Of a DNA stretch of 64,000 nt, positions 49,268-58,854 are shown piece by piece (position 1 is the first letter of the stretch; each line of letters opens with the position of its first letter). The stretch is from NCBI RefSeq assembly GCF_002115725.1, contig NZ_JFKD01000017.1, forward strand, positions 1 through 64,000, written 5' to 3'. Below the pieces are notes generated by a model. It saw only the letters and a list, made by a program, of their open reading frames with translations. It searched no databases and was not told where the DNA came from. This stretch comes from Marivita cryptomonadis (GTDB lineage: Bacteria > Pseudomonadota > Alphaproteobacteria > Rhodobacterales > Rhodobacteraceae). The position numbers and the translations under genes are program-made.

Positions 49268-51427
49268 ATGCAAGACCCAGCCATCACAGAAGACATCATC
49301 TCTGCCCACGGCATCAATGCCGACGAATACGCCGAGATTCTGCGGATCATGAACCGCGAACCCACATTCACGGAACTGGGCATCTTTTCCGCCATGTGGA
49401 ACGAGCATTGTTCCTACAAGTCTTCGAAAAAATGGCTGCGCACCTTGCCCACCACCGGCCCTCAGGTGATTTGCGGCCCCGGCGAAAACGCGGGTGTGGT
49501 GGATATTGGCGACGGTCAGGCGGTGGTCTTCAAGATGGAGAGCCACAATCACCCATCGTACATCGAGCCTTATCAAGGTGCGGCAACGGGCGTCGGCGGT
49601 ATTCTTCGTGACGTGTTCACCATGGGCGCGCGTCCCATTGCGGCGATGAACGCACTCAGCTTTGGGGAAAAAGACCACCCCAAGACGCGACAGCTGGTGC
49701 ATGGTGTGGTCGAAGGCGTTGGCGGGTATGGCAACTGTTTCGGCGTTCCCACCGTGGGCGGCGAGGTCCGATTTCACCGCGCCTATAATGGCAACTGCCT
49801 TGTGAACGCCTTTGCGGCGGGTCTCGCGGATGCCGGCAAGATTTTCTATTCGACGGCCAGCGGCGTCGGCCGCCCGGTTGTCTATCTCGGAGCAAAAACC
49901 GGACGTGATGGTGTTGGCGGGGCGACCATGGCTTCGGCTGAATTCGACGACAGCATCGAAGAAAAGCGCCCCACCGTACAGGTTGGCGATCCGTTCACCG
50001 AAAAGCGCCTGATGGAGGCCTGCCTTGAGCTGATGCAGACCGGTGCCGTGATCTCGATCCAGGATATGGGGGCTGCAGGCCTGACCTGTTCGGCCGTTGA
50101 AATGGGCGATAAGGGCAAGCTGGGCATCCGGCTCGATCTGGAAAAGGTGCCCCAGCGCGAGGCGAACATGACCGCCTACGAGATGATGCTGTCCGAATCG
50201 CAGGAACGGATGCTGATGGTATTGGATCCGTCGAAAGAATCCGAGGCCCGTGCGGTATTCGAGAAATGGGATCTGGACTTTGCCATCGTTGGCGAAACCA
50301 TCGCAGAAGACCGCTTCCTGATCGTACACAATGGCGAGGTCAAAGCCGATCTGCCGCTGTCGCGCCTATCATCCTCTGCCCCCGAATACGACCGTCCCTG
50401 GGTGCCTTCCGAGGCCCCTGCCGTGATGGAAGATGTGCCTGCACGTGATCCCATCGACGCATTGAAGGCGTTGATCGGCAGCCCAAACTACTGCGCCCGC
50501 AATTGGGTGTTCGAACAGTATGACAGCATGGTCATGGCCGACACGGTTGAAGGTCCGGGCTGGGGTGCAGGTGTGATCCGCGTGCATGGCACCGACAAGA
50601 TGCTGGCCTTCACCTCGGACGTGACCCCGCGCTACGTCAAAGCGAACCCCGTCGAAGGTGGCAAGCAGGCGGTGGCAGAAGCGTTCCGCAACCTGTGCGC
50701 CGTAGGGGCCAAGCCATTGGCAACCACGGACAATCTGAATTTCGGAAACCCCGAAAAGCCCGAGATCATGGGCCAGTTTGTTGGAGCACTTCAAGGTATC
50801 GGCCGCGCCTGCGAAGCGCTGGACATGCCCATCGTGTCCGGAAACGTATCACTCTACAACGAAACCGATGGTCAGGGCATCCTCCCGACACCGACGATTG
50901 GAGCGGTGGGTTTGATCGCCGCCGGTGAAGAGCCGATTTTGGGCCGTGCGCGCGACGGACACGTCGCTTTGGTTGTGGGCGACACCGAAGGCCATCTGGG
51001 TCAATCGGCCTTGCTGTACGAGGTGTTCAACCGCGAAGATGGCGATGCGCCCGCGGTCGATCTGATCGCGGAACGCCGCAATGGCGATTTCATCCGCGCA
51101 AACCGCGATTTGATCAAGGCCTGCACCGATCTGTCTGACGGTGGCCTTGCGCTCGCTGCCTTTGAGATGGCCAGCGGGTCGGGCGTGGGCGTGGTGATCG
51201 ACGAGACCGATCAAGCAAAGCTCTTTGGTGAGGATCAGGGGCGTTACCTTGTGGCCTGCAATTTCGATCAGGCCGAAGCGCTGTTCGTCGCGGCAGGTCA
51301 GGCCGGTGTGCCCATTTCGACTGTGGGCCGCTTTACTGGCGACACCGTGAAAATCGGTGGGGCGGACGCAACTTTGGCAGAGCTGAAAGCGCTTCACGCA
51401 GGCGCGTTTGCCGGGCATTTCGCCTGA
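49268..51427 (+). CDS. purL: phosphoribosylformylglycinamidine synthase, large subunit
   Basis: The 719-residue small-type PurL has [55 protein letters not shown] and [11 protein letters not shown]. It performs step 4 of purine synthesis together with separate PurS and PurQ, which are not in the window. It stands alone here, followed 24 bp later by a VOC-family gene. The start ATG 49268 gives the conserved N-terminus. Confidence 0.96.
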   Translation: MQDPAITEDIISAHGINADEYAEILRIMNREPTFTELGIFSAMWNEHCSYKSSKKWLRTLPTTGPQVICGPGENAGVVDIGDGQAVVFKMESHNHPSYIEPYQGAATGVGGILRDVFTMGARPIAAMNALSFGEKDHPKTRQLVHGVVEGVGGYGNCFGVPTVGGEVRFHRAYNGNCLVNAFAAGLADAGKIFYSTASGVGRPVVYLGAKTGRDGVGGATMASAEFDDSIEEKRPTVQVGDPFTEKRLMEACLELMQTGAVISIQDMGAAGLTCSAVEMGDKGKLGIRLDLEKVPQREANMTAYEMMLSESQERMLMVLDPSKESEARAVFEKWDLDFAIVGETIAEDRFLIVHNGEVKADLPLSRLSSSAPEYDRPWVPSEAPAVMEDVPARDPIDALKALIGSPNYCARNWVFEQYDSMVMADTVEGPGWGAGVIRVHGTDKMLAFTSDVTPRYVKANPVEGGKQAVAEAFRNLCAVGAKPLATTDNLNFGNPEKPEIMGQFVGALQGIGRACEALDMPIVSGNVSLYNETDGQGILPTPTIGAVGLIAAGEEPILGRARDGHVALVVGDTEGHLGQSALLYEVFNREDGDAPAVDLIAERRNGDFIRANRDLIKACTDLSDGGLALAAFEMASGSGVGVVIDETDQAKLFGEDQGRYLVACNFDQAEALFVAAGQAGVPISTVGRFTGDTVKIGGADATLAELKALHAGAFAGHFA

Positions 51428-51451
51428 CGCGAAACCCGGCTTGGAGGGGAT

Positions 51452-51868
51452 ATGAAGCTCGAATTTCATCACGTCAATTACGTCTCGAAAGACGTGGACA
51501 AGATGCACGACTTCTACACCCGCGTTCTGGGTCTGGGAGATGTTCCGCAAGAGAATTTCCCGCGCACCGAAGCGACGGGGGATCGCGGGTTCAACGGCAA
51601 GATCCGATTTGCCACGGATGGTCAGATGCAGTTTCATCTGGCCGAGCGGGACCTGACCGTGGCTTTCAAAAACGGTCAGGTCATCAATCCGGTGGACCGC
51701 GGCCATATCGCCTTTCGCACTGACGATCTGGCCGCGTTTTTGGCCATTCTCGATGAGCAGGGAATCCCTTATTCGGATTACGGAACGGCCTTTGCCAAGG
51801 AATGGCATCAGGTGTTCTTTCAAGACCCCGAAGGCAATGTGATCGAAGTGCACCAGCAGGTAGGTTAG
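51452..51868 (+). CDS. VOC-family (glyoxalase/dioxygenase-like) protein
   Basis: The 138-residue protein has a single beta-alpha-beta-beta-beta pair set: FHHVNYVSKDVDKMHDFYTRVLG at the start and VFFQDPEGNVIEVHQ at the end, with metal-site histidine and glutamate in the usual places. Function within the superfamily is open. GGAGGGG precedes the ATG. It probably shares a transcript with purL. The following gap carries a 16-bp palindrome. Confidence 0.82.
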   Translation: MKLEFHHVNYVSKDVDKMHDFYTRVLGLGDVPQENFPRTEATGDRGFNGKIRFATDGQMQFHLAERDLTVAFKNGQVINPVDRGHIAFRTDDLAAFLAILDEQGIPYSDYGTAFAKEWHQVFFQDPEGNVIEVHQQVG

Positions 51869-51895
51869 TCGCGACAGGTGCCAGCGCGTGCGGGC

Positions 51896-51911
51896 TTTCC
51901 GTCGACGGAAA
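51896..51911. repeat. 16-bp perfect GTCGAC-core palindrome between convergent genes
   Basis: TTTCCGTCGACGGAAA is perfect and shares its core and arms with the second palindrome at 12323-12344. It lies between the stops of the VOC and VWA genes. Confidence 0.8.
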
Positions 51912-51927
51912 ACCGCCCGCCCTGCCC

Positions 51928-53178
51928 CTATAGCAGCCCCATCAATCGCGCCTTTTCGCCCGGATCGTCGGGGCGCGAGATGGCAATGGCCAGTTCTTCG
52001 AGTGACTGGATATTATGACCGGCGCGGAAGCTGTCCACATGCGGCAGCATCGCCCGGATGCCCGTCGCCTTGGGCGCGAACCCATCCCAGCGCAGAAGCG
52101 GGTTCAGCCAGATCAAACGGCGCGACGACAGGTGCAGTCTCTCCATTTCCTTTTCCAGCGCACCCGCATCGTCGCGGTCCAGCCCGTCGGTGATCAGCAG
52201 CACCACCGCGCCCTGCCCCATCACCCGGCGCGACCAGTCGCGGTTGAAGGCGTGCAGGCACTGACCGATCCGCGTGCCGCCTTCCCAATCCTGCGCCTCA
52301 GCCCCGGCAGCTTTGAGCGCTGCGTCCACATCGCGAGTCGCAAGGTGTCGGGAGATATTCGTCAGGCGAGTCCCAAAGGTAAACGCATGCACCTTGGCCC
52401 AGCCTGCACCTTTCTCGTTGGCGACGGCGTGCAGGAAATGCAGCACCATGCGGGAATACTGGCTCATGGAGCCGGAGATATCGCAGAGCACCACCAAATT
52501 GGGCCAGCGCGGGCGCGGCGTTTTGCGCGCGATGGAGCGGATCTCGCCGCCCTGCCGCATGGATTTCATCAGGGTACGCCGGTAATCCGCCTGTTTGCCG
52601 AGCACCGACGCCTTGCCGCGCCGCGACGGGATCGGCTTCACTGGTAGACTTAGGCGAGCCAGCATGCGCTTGGCCTCGGCCACCTCAGCCGTGCTCATCT
52701 GTTCGAAATCGAGTGTGCGCAGCTTTTCCTCAGCCGACATGGTGAGTGTCGACTTGATCTCGATCTCGGTGCCTTCTTCGGATTGTTCGTTTTCGGGCAC
52801 GTCGGGCAAAAGATCATCCAGCAGCGCTTGTGCCGCACGCTTTTCGCCGGACGCAGCTGATTTTTCCTCCTGCACCCCCCGGATCGCGGGCAGCATGAAG
52901 GACATCATGTGTTCCAGATAGCGCGGGTCGCGCCAGTAAAGGCGGAAGACCTGCGCATAGATCACGCGATGTTCCGGGCGGTTCACGAAGCAGGCGTGAA
53001 GGGTCCAAAAGAAGTCCATCCGTTCGGTGAAACCCGCCGCTTCGACAGCCCGTATCGCGTCGATCACCCGGCCCGGCCCGATGGGCAGCCCAGCCCGGCG
53101 CAGGGCACGGGCGAAATGGATGATGTTCTGTGCCAAACGGGGATTGTCGGGCAGTTCGAGAGGGATGTATTCGGCCAT
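51928..53178 (-). CDS. CoxE-like VWA domain protein
   Basis: The 416-residue protein has an N-terminal helical region (FARALRRAGLPIGPGRVIDA), an acidic middle with EEKSAAS and NEQSEEGTEIE, and a C-terminal VWA domain with the MIDAS motif CDISGSMSQYS. Together with the upstream MoxR ATPase it forms a two-gene chaperone module like CoxD/CoxE, used to mature metal enzymes or to control particular complexes. No CO dehydrogenase genes are nearby, so the client is unknown. The start is ATG 53178. Confidence 0.85.
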   Translation of the reverse strand: MAEYIPLELPDNPRLAQNIIHFARALRRAGLPIGPGRVIDAIRAVEAAGFTERMDFFWTLHACFVNRPEHRVIYAQVFRLYWRDPRYLEHMMSFMLPAIRGVQEEKSAASGEKRAAQALLDDLLPDVPENEQSEEGTEIEIKSTLTMSAEEKLRTLDFEQMSTAEVAEAKRMLARLSLPVKPIPSRRGKASVLGKQADYRRTLMKSMRQGGEIRSIARKTPRPRWPNLVVLCDISGSMSQYSRMVLHFLHAVANEKGAGWAKVHAFTFGTRLTNISRHLATRDVDAALKAAGAEAQDWEGGTRIGQCLHAFNRDWSRRVMGQGAVVLLITDGLDRDDAGALEKEMERLHLSSRRLIWLNPLLRWDGFAPKATGIRAMLPHVDSFRAGHNIQSLEELAIAISRPDDPGEKARLMGLL

Positions 53179-53189
53179 TACATGGCCGA

Positions 53190-53238
53190 CCGGGGGCGCT
53201 GCCCCCGGACCCCCGGCATATTTGGAAAAAGAAGAAGC
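53190..53238 (-). repeat. Rhodobacteraceae intergenic module (GC hairpin plus A-rich tail)
   Basis: An 8-bp hairpin with a 3-base loop (CCGGGGGC-GCT-GCCCCCGG, 53190-53208) is followed by ACCCCCGGCATATTTGG and AAAAAGAAGAAG. It fills the whole gap between the MoxR and VWA genes of one operon. The same module recurs, less perfectly, at 12345-12391 and at 40298-40346. Confidence 0.75.
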
Positions 53239-53239
53239 A

Positions 53240-54148
53240 TCATGCCGGTTCGAGAGACGCCTTCGCTTCATCGAGCAGGCGTTTGGCCTCGGACCCTTGC
53301 AGTTTCTGGATGTCATCCTGATATTTCAGGATCGCACCCAGCGTATCCGAGATCACTTCTGGCGAGAGGTCGATCACGTCGAGCGCCAAGAGGCATTTGG
53401 CCCAGTCGATGGTTTCGGCCACGCCCGGTTTCTTGAAGATGTCCTCGGTGCGCAGGCGCTGGACGAAAGCGACGATTTCGCGACTGAGGGTCGCGGCAGC
53501 TTCTGGGGCGCGGGCGTGCAGGATTTCCAATTCTCGGTTGAAGTCGGGATAGTCCACCCAATGATAGAGGCAACGGCGCTTGAGAGCGTCGTGCACCTCG
53601 CGCGTGCGGTTGGAAGTCAGGATCACGATCGGCGGCTCTGGCGCCTTGATGGTGCCCAGCTCCGGGATCGTGACCTGAAAGTCGGACAATGCTTCCAGCA
53701 GGAACGCCTCAAATGGCTCATCAGTGCGGTCCAGCTCGTCGATCAAGAGCACAGGCGCGCCGTTCTCATCCGGGCGCATCGCCTCGAGCAAGGGGCGTTC
53801 GACAAGGAAATCCGGGCTGAAAAGCTCGCGCTGCAACATCTCGCGGTCAGCATTGCCCGACGCCTCGGCGGTGCGGATCGCGATCATCTGGGCAGGGAAG
53901 TTCCATTCATAGACGGCGCTGGAAGCATCCAGGCCTTCGTAGCATTGCAGGCGGATCAGCTTGCGGCCCAGAGAGGCGGCCAGCGCCTTGGCGATCTCGG
54001 TCTTGCCGACGCCGGCCTCGCCTTCCAGAAACAAGGGGCGGCCCAGTTTCAGCGACAGGAACACCACTGTGGCCAGAGCGCGTCCGCAGACATAGCCGGT
54101 GTCGGCCAGCATGGTTTGAACGGCGTCGATACTTTCAGGTGTCTGCAT
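53240..54148 (-). CDS. MoxR-family AAA+ ATPase
   Basis: The 302-residue ATPase has Walker A GEAGVGKTE (about residues 43-51), Walker B VLLIDELDR and sensor VILTSNRTREVHDALKRRC. MoxR ATPases act as chaperones with VWA partners, here the next gene. ATG 54148 has GGAGC about 5 bp upstream and is preferred to 54166. It is divergent from the glycosyltransferase gene. Confidence 0.9.
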   Translation of the reverse strand: MQTPESIDAVQTMLADTGYVCGRALATVVFLSLKLGRPLFLEGEAGVGKTEIAKALAASLGRKLIRLQCYEGLDASSAVYEWNFPAQMIAIRTAEASGNADREMLQRELFSPDFLVERPLLEAMRPDENGAPVLLIDELDRTDEPFEAFLLEALSDFQVTIPELGTIKAPEPPIVILTSNRTREVHDALKRRCLYHWVDYPDFNRELEILHARAPEAAATLSREIVAFVQRLRTEDIFKKPGVAETIDWAKCLLALDVIDLSPEVISDTLGAILKYQDDIQKLQGSEAKRLLDEAKASLEPA

Positions 54149-54300
54149 GAGGTGCTCCTTTGTCACAGGCCTTGCTGCCCTGTGGGTGCCCCCGGGGTCA
54201 ATAGCGCCAAGGTCGCACGTGACGGGCCGGAATTGACGCCTTCAGCGCGACCTGACACAGTTAGACGGTTGATTTTCCTAAGCCAAGGCCGCTGTTACCC

Positions 54301-55356
54301 GTGTCCATCACCGCCGTTCTGTGTGTCCGCAACGAGGCGGCGTTTCTGCTGGATTGGCTGGCGTGGCACCGCAGTATCGGCATCACGGATTTCGTTGTGG
54401 TGTCGAACGATTGCGACGATGGCACCGACCTTGTGCTGGACCGGCTGGAGACGTTGGGGTGGCTGACCCACATCCGCAACGCGCCGCCCTTTGGCAAAGG
54501 GGGCATCCAATTCAGCGGATTGAAACTGGCCGGCAAGGCGGACGCGGTGAAGCGGGCCGACTGGCTGGTGGCGCTGGACATCGACGAATTCGTCACTGTG
54601 CATGTGGGCGACCGCACCCTGCCCGCGTTGATCAAGGCCCTTCCGGACGCTACCGCGATCACGCTGACCTGGCGCAATTTCGGCAATGCGGGAGTGGTGG
54701 ACTACGAAGACCGACCGGTGCCTTTGCAATTCACCCACGCAGGCCCGCGCCCGCTGCTTTGGCCTTGGCGAGCAGCAATGTTCAAGACGCTCTATCGCAA
54801 TGACCGGACGTACCGGAACCTTGGGGTGCACCGCCCGCGCAATCCCGTGGAAGAACGGCTTGCCGAGGCGCGCTGGTTTGATGGGGACGGCCGTGCGCTG
54901 CCGCGCGAGATGGCGGCGGGGCGGATTTTCTCTGATTACCGGATGGCGCAGCATGGGTTGGTGCAGCTCAATCATTATCCGCTGGGATCGGTGGAAAGCT
55001 ATGTGCTCAAGGCTGATCGGGGCCGCGCCGTCCACAGTTCAGACCGACTTGGGCTGGATTACTGGGTAGAGCGGAACCTCAACACCGAAGAGGATCACTC
55101 GGCGATTGACCTATGGGATCGGGCCGCACCCATTCGGGCCGACCTTGCGGCTGACCCGGTGCTTGCAGACTTGCATGACAGTGCCACAGCATGGCGCAAG
55201 GCACGATTCGATCGGCTTATGGAGCAGGACATATTCCGAGACCTGTACGGGAGGTTGCTGATGACGCCACCGTCACAGCCTTTGCCGGACACAATCGCAC
55301 AGAACCTTGCACGGTTTGCCCAAGCCGGGGCCCGGGTGGATGAGGAAACTTCATAG
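54301..55356 (+). CDS. glycosyltransferase family 2 (Glyco_tranf_2_4)
   Basis: The 351-residue protein begins ITAVLCVRNEAAFLLDWLAWH and contains the DxD-type WLVALDIDEFVTVH. It matches the family of Roseobacter surface glycosyltransferases (PF13704). The acceptor is unknown; capsule or exopolysaccharide work is likely. The start codon is GTG at 54301 with a weak ribosome site. The next gene, 92 bp on, is a Rhodobacteraceae-specific protein of unknown function. Confidence 0.82.
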   Translation: MSITAVLCVRNEAAFLLDWLAWHRSIGITDFVVVSNDCDDGTDLVLDRLETLGWLTHIRNAPPFGKGGIQFSGLKLAGKADAVKRADWLVALDIDEFVTVHVGDRTLPALIKALPDATAITLTWRNFGNAGVVDYEDRPVPLQFTHAGPRPLLWPWRAAMFKTLYRNDRTYRNLGVHRPRNPVEERLAEARWFDGDGRALPREMAAGRIFSDYRMAQHGLVQLNHYPLGSVESYVLKADRGRAVHSSDRLGLDYWVERNLNTEEDHSAIDLWDRAAPIRADLAADPVLADLHDSATAWRKARFDRLMEQDIFRDLYGRLLMTPPSQPLPDTIAQNLARFAQAGARVDEETS

Positions 55357-55448
55357 TCTCCCCTGCATTTTGGCTCAATTCTGCCCAAATTCTTGATTAA
55401 TCCCTAAGTCAAACACAGACCTGTCAACAGGCGCGCGACAATGAGGAC

Positions 55449-56405
55449 ATGTGGACCATGCAGGACGCAAGCGATCCGTATACACTTTCCCTAAGCGATC
55501 TGAGCCCGGCTCAGTGGCTGGAGGAGATGCGGGATATCGGCGAGACCTGTGGTTTCTTCGAACCTCTTGGCCCTCGTCACAACGCGGCCTTTATCGAAAA
55601 AGGCGACACGCTGCTGGTCACGTTTGAATCCCTGCCCGCGATTCAGTCGCTGTCCGAAGATGCGCGACCAATCGGATTTGACCTGGCCAAGGCCAATGAC
55701 TGGTCCTGCCTGACCGTGATCAGCAACCGCGACACATGGTTTCGCGAAGGCGAGATTTACGGGTTCTTCGACCAGATGACCGATGACGGGTTCTTCGACG
55801 ATTTTGAACAGGTTATCTTTTTCGGCGCTGGCCCCTGCGGCTATGCGGCCTGTGCCTTTTCCGTTGCCTCTCCCGGTGCCACGGTTTTCGCGCTGGAACC
55901 GCAGGCCACGCTGGACCCGCGCCTGACAGAATGGGATGACCGTTTTGTCCACATGCGTCGGAGCAACTTTACCGACCGCTACGGCTTTGCGCCGGATATG
56001 CTCGAAGCGGCCGCGGCCGCCTATGTCATTTACGATCCTGCCGACCGGCTGGGTGCGATGCATGCGGCGCTGTTTCAACGCTCGGGTGTCACCCGGTTCC
56101 GGGCGCGGCATCTGGGTGGCGGCATGCAGCAGAGCCTGACCCAGATGGGTGTGATCGAACCGCTTGTGACAGCGGCTGCGAACGGAACGCTCGACACTGC
56201 GCTTTTCGCCCAGCTGTACCGACACCGCCGGTCACATGCGCTGTATTGCAAGAAACTGTTTGCAACACTCGAATCTCAGGATCGCCCGCATCTGGCAGAG
56301 GCGGTCTGCGCCTATATCGTCAACCAGTTCGGCGCTCCCCGATATCGTCGCAAGCTCAAGGCATATCGCCAAGCCAACGCCACTGTGGAAGACGGGATCG
56401 ACTAG
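55449..56405 (+). CDS. Rhodobacteraceae-specific protein (often labelled PAPS reductase), function unknown
   Basis: The 318-residue protein has a repeated aromatic-acidic pattern (EIYGFFDQMTDDGFFDDFEQVIFFGAGPCGYAA). The GAGPCGYAACAF turn resembles a nucleophile elbow or nucleotide loop. Homologues are commonly annotated as phosphoadenosine phosphosulfate reductase, but the PP-loop and the C-terminal ECGLH-type cysteine of that enzyme are absent. I therefore do not accept that label. Start uncertainty: ATG 55449 or ATG 55458. It precedes pyrC by 46 bp. Confidence 0.7.
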   Translation: MWTMQDASDPYTLSLSDLSPAQWLEEMRDIGETCGFFEPLGPRHNAAFIEKGDTLLVTFESLPAIQSLSEDARPIGFDLAKANDWSCLTVISNRDTWFREGEIYGFFDQMTDDGFFDDFEQVIFFGAGPCGYAACAFSVASPGATVFALEPQATLDPRLTEWDDRFVHMRRSNFTDRYGFAPDMLEAAAAAYVIYDPADRLGAMHAALFQRSGVTRFRARHLGGGMQQSLTQMGVIEPLVTAAANGTLDTALFAQLYRHRRSHALYCKKLFATLESQDRPHLAEAVCAYIVNQFGAPRYRRKLKAYRQANATVEDGID

Positions 56406-56451
56406 GAACTGGACCCTAGAATAGACGCCCCGAGCGTGCTAGGCGGCAGGC

Positions 56452-57492
56452 ATGACAGACACGCTGACCCTTCGCACACCCGATGACTGGCACCTGCACC
56501 TGCGCGATGGCGCAATGCTGCGTGCCGTGGCCCCTGAAACCGCACGCCATTTCGCCCGTGCGATCATCATGCCGAACCTTGTGCCACCTGTTGTCACGGC
56601 TGCAGATGCGGCCGCGTATCGCGACCGGATCATGGCAGCTTTGCCCGAAGGGTCACAGTTTACACCGCTGATGACGCTGTATCTGACCGAAGAGACCGAC
56701 CCGGAGGATTTGGCACGCGCCTATGCCAGTGGGCTGATCACAGCGGTCAAGCTTTATCCGGCGGGCGCCACCACGAATTCAGCCTCAGGTGTGGCCAATT
56801 TCGACAAGGTTCGCCCGGTTCTGGAAAAGATGGCCGAGATCGGCTGTCCCCTTTGTGTGCATGGCGAGGTGGTGGACAGCGACATCGACATTTTCGATCG
56901 CGAGGCGGTGTTCATTGAACGCGTGCTTGATCCAATCCGCCGTGCAACGCCGGGCCTTCGGGTGGTGATGGAGCACATCACGACCATGCAGGGCGTTGAA
57001 TATGCCGCCGAAGGTGGGCCGGAACTGGGCGCCACGATCACGACGCATCACCTTGTGATCAACCGCAACCATATCCTCGCCGGTGGGATCAAACCGCATT
57101 ATTACTGTCTTCCCGTGGCCAAGCGCGAGGAACACCGCCTTGCCCTGCGCCGTGCCGCGGCCAGTGGCGATCCGACCTTTTTCCTTGGCACGGACAGCGC
57201 GCCGCATACCGATGCGAACAAGCTGCTGCCCTGTGGCTGTGCGGGCTGCTTTACCGCGACCAATACGATGTCCATTCTGGCTGAGGTGTTCGAACAGGAC
57301 GGGGCGTTGGACCGGCTTGAGAGCTTTACCAGCCTGAATGGCCCGAAGTTCTATGGCCTGCCCGCGAATGAAAGCACGATCACTTTGACCAAAGGGGATC
57401 CGGTCGCCTATCCCGATCACATCGACACCGGTGACGGCACGGTCACGGTGTTTGATCCGATGATGCCGCTGCATTGGCAGGTGGCCGACTAG
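56452..57492 (+). CDS. pyrC: dihydroorotase (class II)
   Basis: The 346-residue enzyme has the metal HxH (H14, H16 in [13 protein letters not shown]), the carboxylated lysine region [25 protein letters not shown] and the SAPH-type [12 protein letters not shown]. It closes carbamoyl aspartate to dihydroorotate in pyrimidine synthesis. Its common partner pyrE lies 4.4 kb further on; the whole photosynthesis insert separates them. Confidence 0.96.
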   Translation: MTDTLTLRTPDDWHLHLRDGAMLRAVAPETARHFARAIIMPNLVPPVVTAADAAAYRDRIMAALPEGSQFTPLMTLYLTEETDPEDLARAYASGLITAVKLYPAGATTNSASGVANFDKVRPVLEKMAEIGCPLCVHGEVVDSDIDIFDREAVFIERVLDPIRRATPGLRVVMEHITTMQGVEYAAEGGPELGATITTHHLVINRNHILAGGIKPHYYCLPVAKREEHRLALRRAAASGDPTFFLGTDSAPHTDANKLLPCGCAGCFTATNTMSILAEVFEQDGALDRLESFTSLNGPKFYGLPANESTITLTKGDPVAYPDHIDTGDGTVTVFDPMMPLHWQVAD

Positions 57493-57823
57493 GCATTCCT
57501 GCCAGCATGCCAAGGCCTTGGAGCTGTTGTCATGCGAGCCGCGAATGCCGCGCCGCTCCAAGCGTGTGCAGCATTTCAGCCGTGTGCTGTCCACCCTTCC
57601 CGTTCAAGCTCAGGCGTTCTGGGAAGTGCGGAATGTCGCCCCGAGCCGCTGGGAACAGAAGTCCATCTGAGCTGCCACCGCTCAGGACGCGGGCGTCGCG
57701 TCGCTCTTTGCCCGAAAAATCAGCAAGCTCATGGGTTGTGACAGGTCAGTCGCCACAAAGGTGCGACTTTAGTCGCATGTGATCTAATGTGGTCACGGGA
57801 GGATCAGAGCAAAAGGACCTCCC
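57493..57823 (+). other. 331-bp gap: possible gene remnant and an inverted repeat
   Basis: No confident gene. The frame through ATG 57545 (MPRRSKRVQHFSR) is open from inside pyrC to 57775 except for one TGA at 57668. After that stop it continues with AATAQDAGVASLFARKISKL, so a decayed or recoded small gene is conceivable. At 57762-57777 TGCGACT-TT-AGTCGCA is a perfect hyphenated palindrome, placed where an operator for the next gene could be. GGACC lies close before the ATG at 57824. Confidence 0.35.
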
Positions 57824-58294
57824 ATGGAGCAGTTGATAGACGCCCTGCTGGACTGGATTGATCACAACAGCAGCTATGACATAGGTCACGTGCCACATCC
57901 GATTGTGCTGCAACTGACGCCAGAGGCGTTGACGCGTGAATTCTATACCGGTGTTCCGCACCTGATGCCCGATGACGGCGTGGATGAACGGGTCAATGCG
58001 CTTTACGCAGCGGGCGACGGGCCGCATGGAACGATCTATCTGCTTGCTGCCGGCGTCTATCAAGATGCCGAGTTCTTTGATCAGCCCACTGAAAACCCTC
58101 TTTGGCGCGAAGTCTTGCTGCATGAACTGGTGCATCACGTCCAATGGCAAAGCGGCGTGGCGGATACATGGCAGTGTCCGGCGCAAGGCGAAAGCGAGGC
58201 CTACAGCCTTGGGGCGCGATACCTGACCCAATCAGCCGCAACCGACCCCATGCCCAACCGCAATTTCTGGAGCATGATCTACAGCCGCTGTTGA
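57824..58294 (+). CDS. DUF6647 putative zinc metallopeptidase-like protein
   Basis: The 156-residue protein has an HExxH motif in LLHELVHHVQWQSG (about residues 93-106). A downstream glutamate in GESEAYSLGARYL suits a third ligand, so a gluzincin-type zinc site is plausible. No signal peptide is seen. The family has no assigned role that I know. It is the first gene of the insert between pyrC and pyrE and is followed by 389 bp containing the puc promoter. Confidence 0.7.
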   Translation: MEQLIDALLDWIDHNSSYDIGHVPHPIVLQLTPEALTREFYTGVPHLMPDDGVDERVNALYAAGDGPHGTIYLLAAGVYQDAEFFDQPTENPLWREVLLHELVHHVQWQSGVADTWQCPAQGESEAYSLGARYLTQSAATDPMPNRNFWSMIYSRC

Positions 58295-58506
58295 TCGCAC
58301 CAACACATAGCGCGCCACTCTCCCGTAACGGGCCTATTTAGACGGATTAATCTTCCGGCTTGGTGATTCTTGCCTGAATTTCCACCATCTGCCGTCACTT
58401 TGTGCGTTTTACGCAACCAAAGTTGCACTGCAGCAAACACCCACAACCCCCTGATTATTCGAAACTTCCCCAGCGTCAGCCCGACTGCATTGGCATTCGC
58501 ATGGTG

Positions 58507-58550
58507 TGTAAACTTAACATTACAATTGCCACTGTCAGTTTTTTATTACA
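58507..58550 (+). promoter_or_regulatory. tandem PpsR/CrtJ boxes of the puc promoter
   Basis: Two perfect TGT-N12-ACA sites lie at 58507-58524 and 58533-58550, separated by 8 bp. This is the classic arrangement at which PpsR/CrtJ tetramers bind cooperatively to repress photosynthesis genes in the presence of oxygen. They lie 134-177 bp upstream of the pucB start. Confidence 0.85.
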
Positions 58551-58582
58551 CACTTGGACAAAATGACGTCAAAAAGGTTCCA

Positions 58583-58611
58583 GATCGGCTTTCTTGGGGC
58601 GCAGGCCGATC
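58583..58611 (+). other. 5' leader hairpin of puc mRNA
   Basis: GATCGGC (58583-58589) pairs perfectly with GCCGATC (58605-58611) around a 15-base loop, 72 bp before pucB. It lies downstream of the PpsR boxes, so it is likely part of the untranslated leader and could stabilise the mRNA. Confidence 0.5.
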
Positions 58612-58683
58612 GACACGGGCAGATCGCTCTTGTCCACAGCGCTCCGTAAACAACTCGAACCAACCCTTAAAAGGAGTTCAAAA

Positions 58684-58842
58684 ATGTCTGCAGACGACGA
58701 AGGCAAGGTCTGGCCGACCGGTTTGACCTTGATGGAAGCTGAGGAAGTCCACAGCTACCTGATTGATGGCACACGCGTTTTCGGTGCGATTGCACTGCTG
58801 GCGCATTTTCTCGTTGCCGTGTCCACACCGTGGCTCGGATAA
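58684..58842 (+). CDS. pucB: LH2 light-harvesting beta polypeptide
   Basis: The 52-residue protein has [20 protein letters not shown], followed by a single membrane helix and TPWLG. The B850-type bacteriochlorophyll ligand is H41; the N-terminal conserved His is H23, 18 residues earlier as in other beta chains. R31 in DGTR is in the place of the residue that hydrogen-bonds B800. AAAAGGAG lies about 8 bp before the ATG. pucA follows 12 bp after the stop. Confidence 0.95.
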   Translation: MSADDEGKVWPTGLTLMEAEEVHSYLIDGTRVFGAIALLAHFLVAVSTPWLG

Positions 58843-58854
58843 GGGAGACACAGA

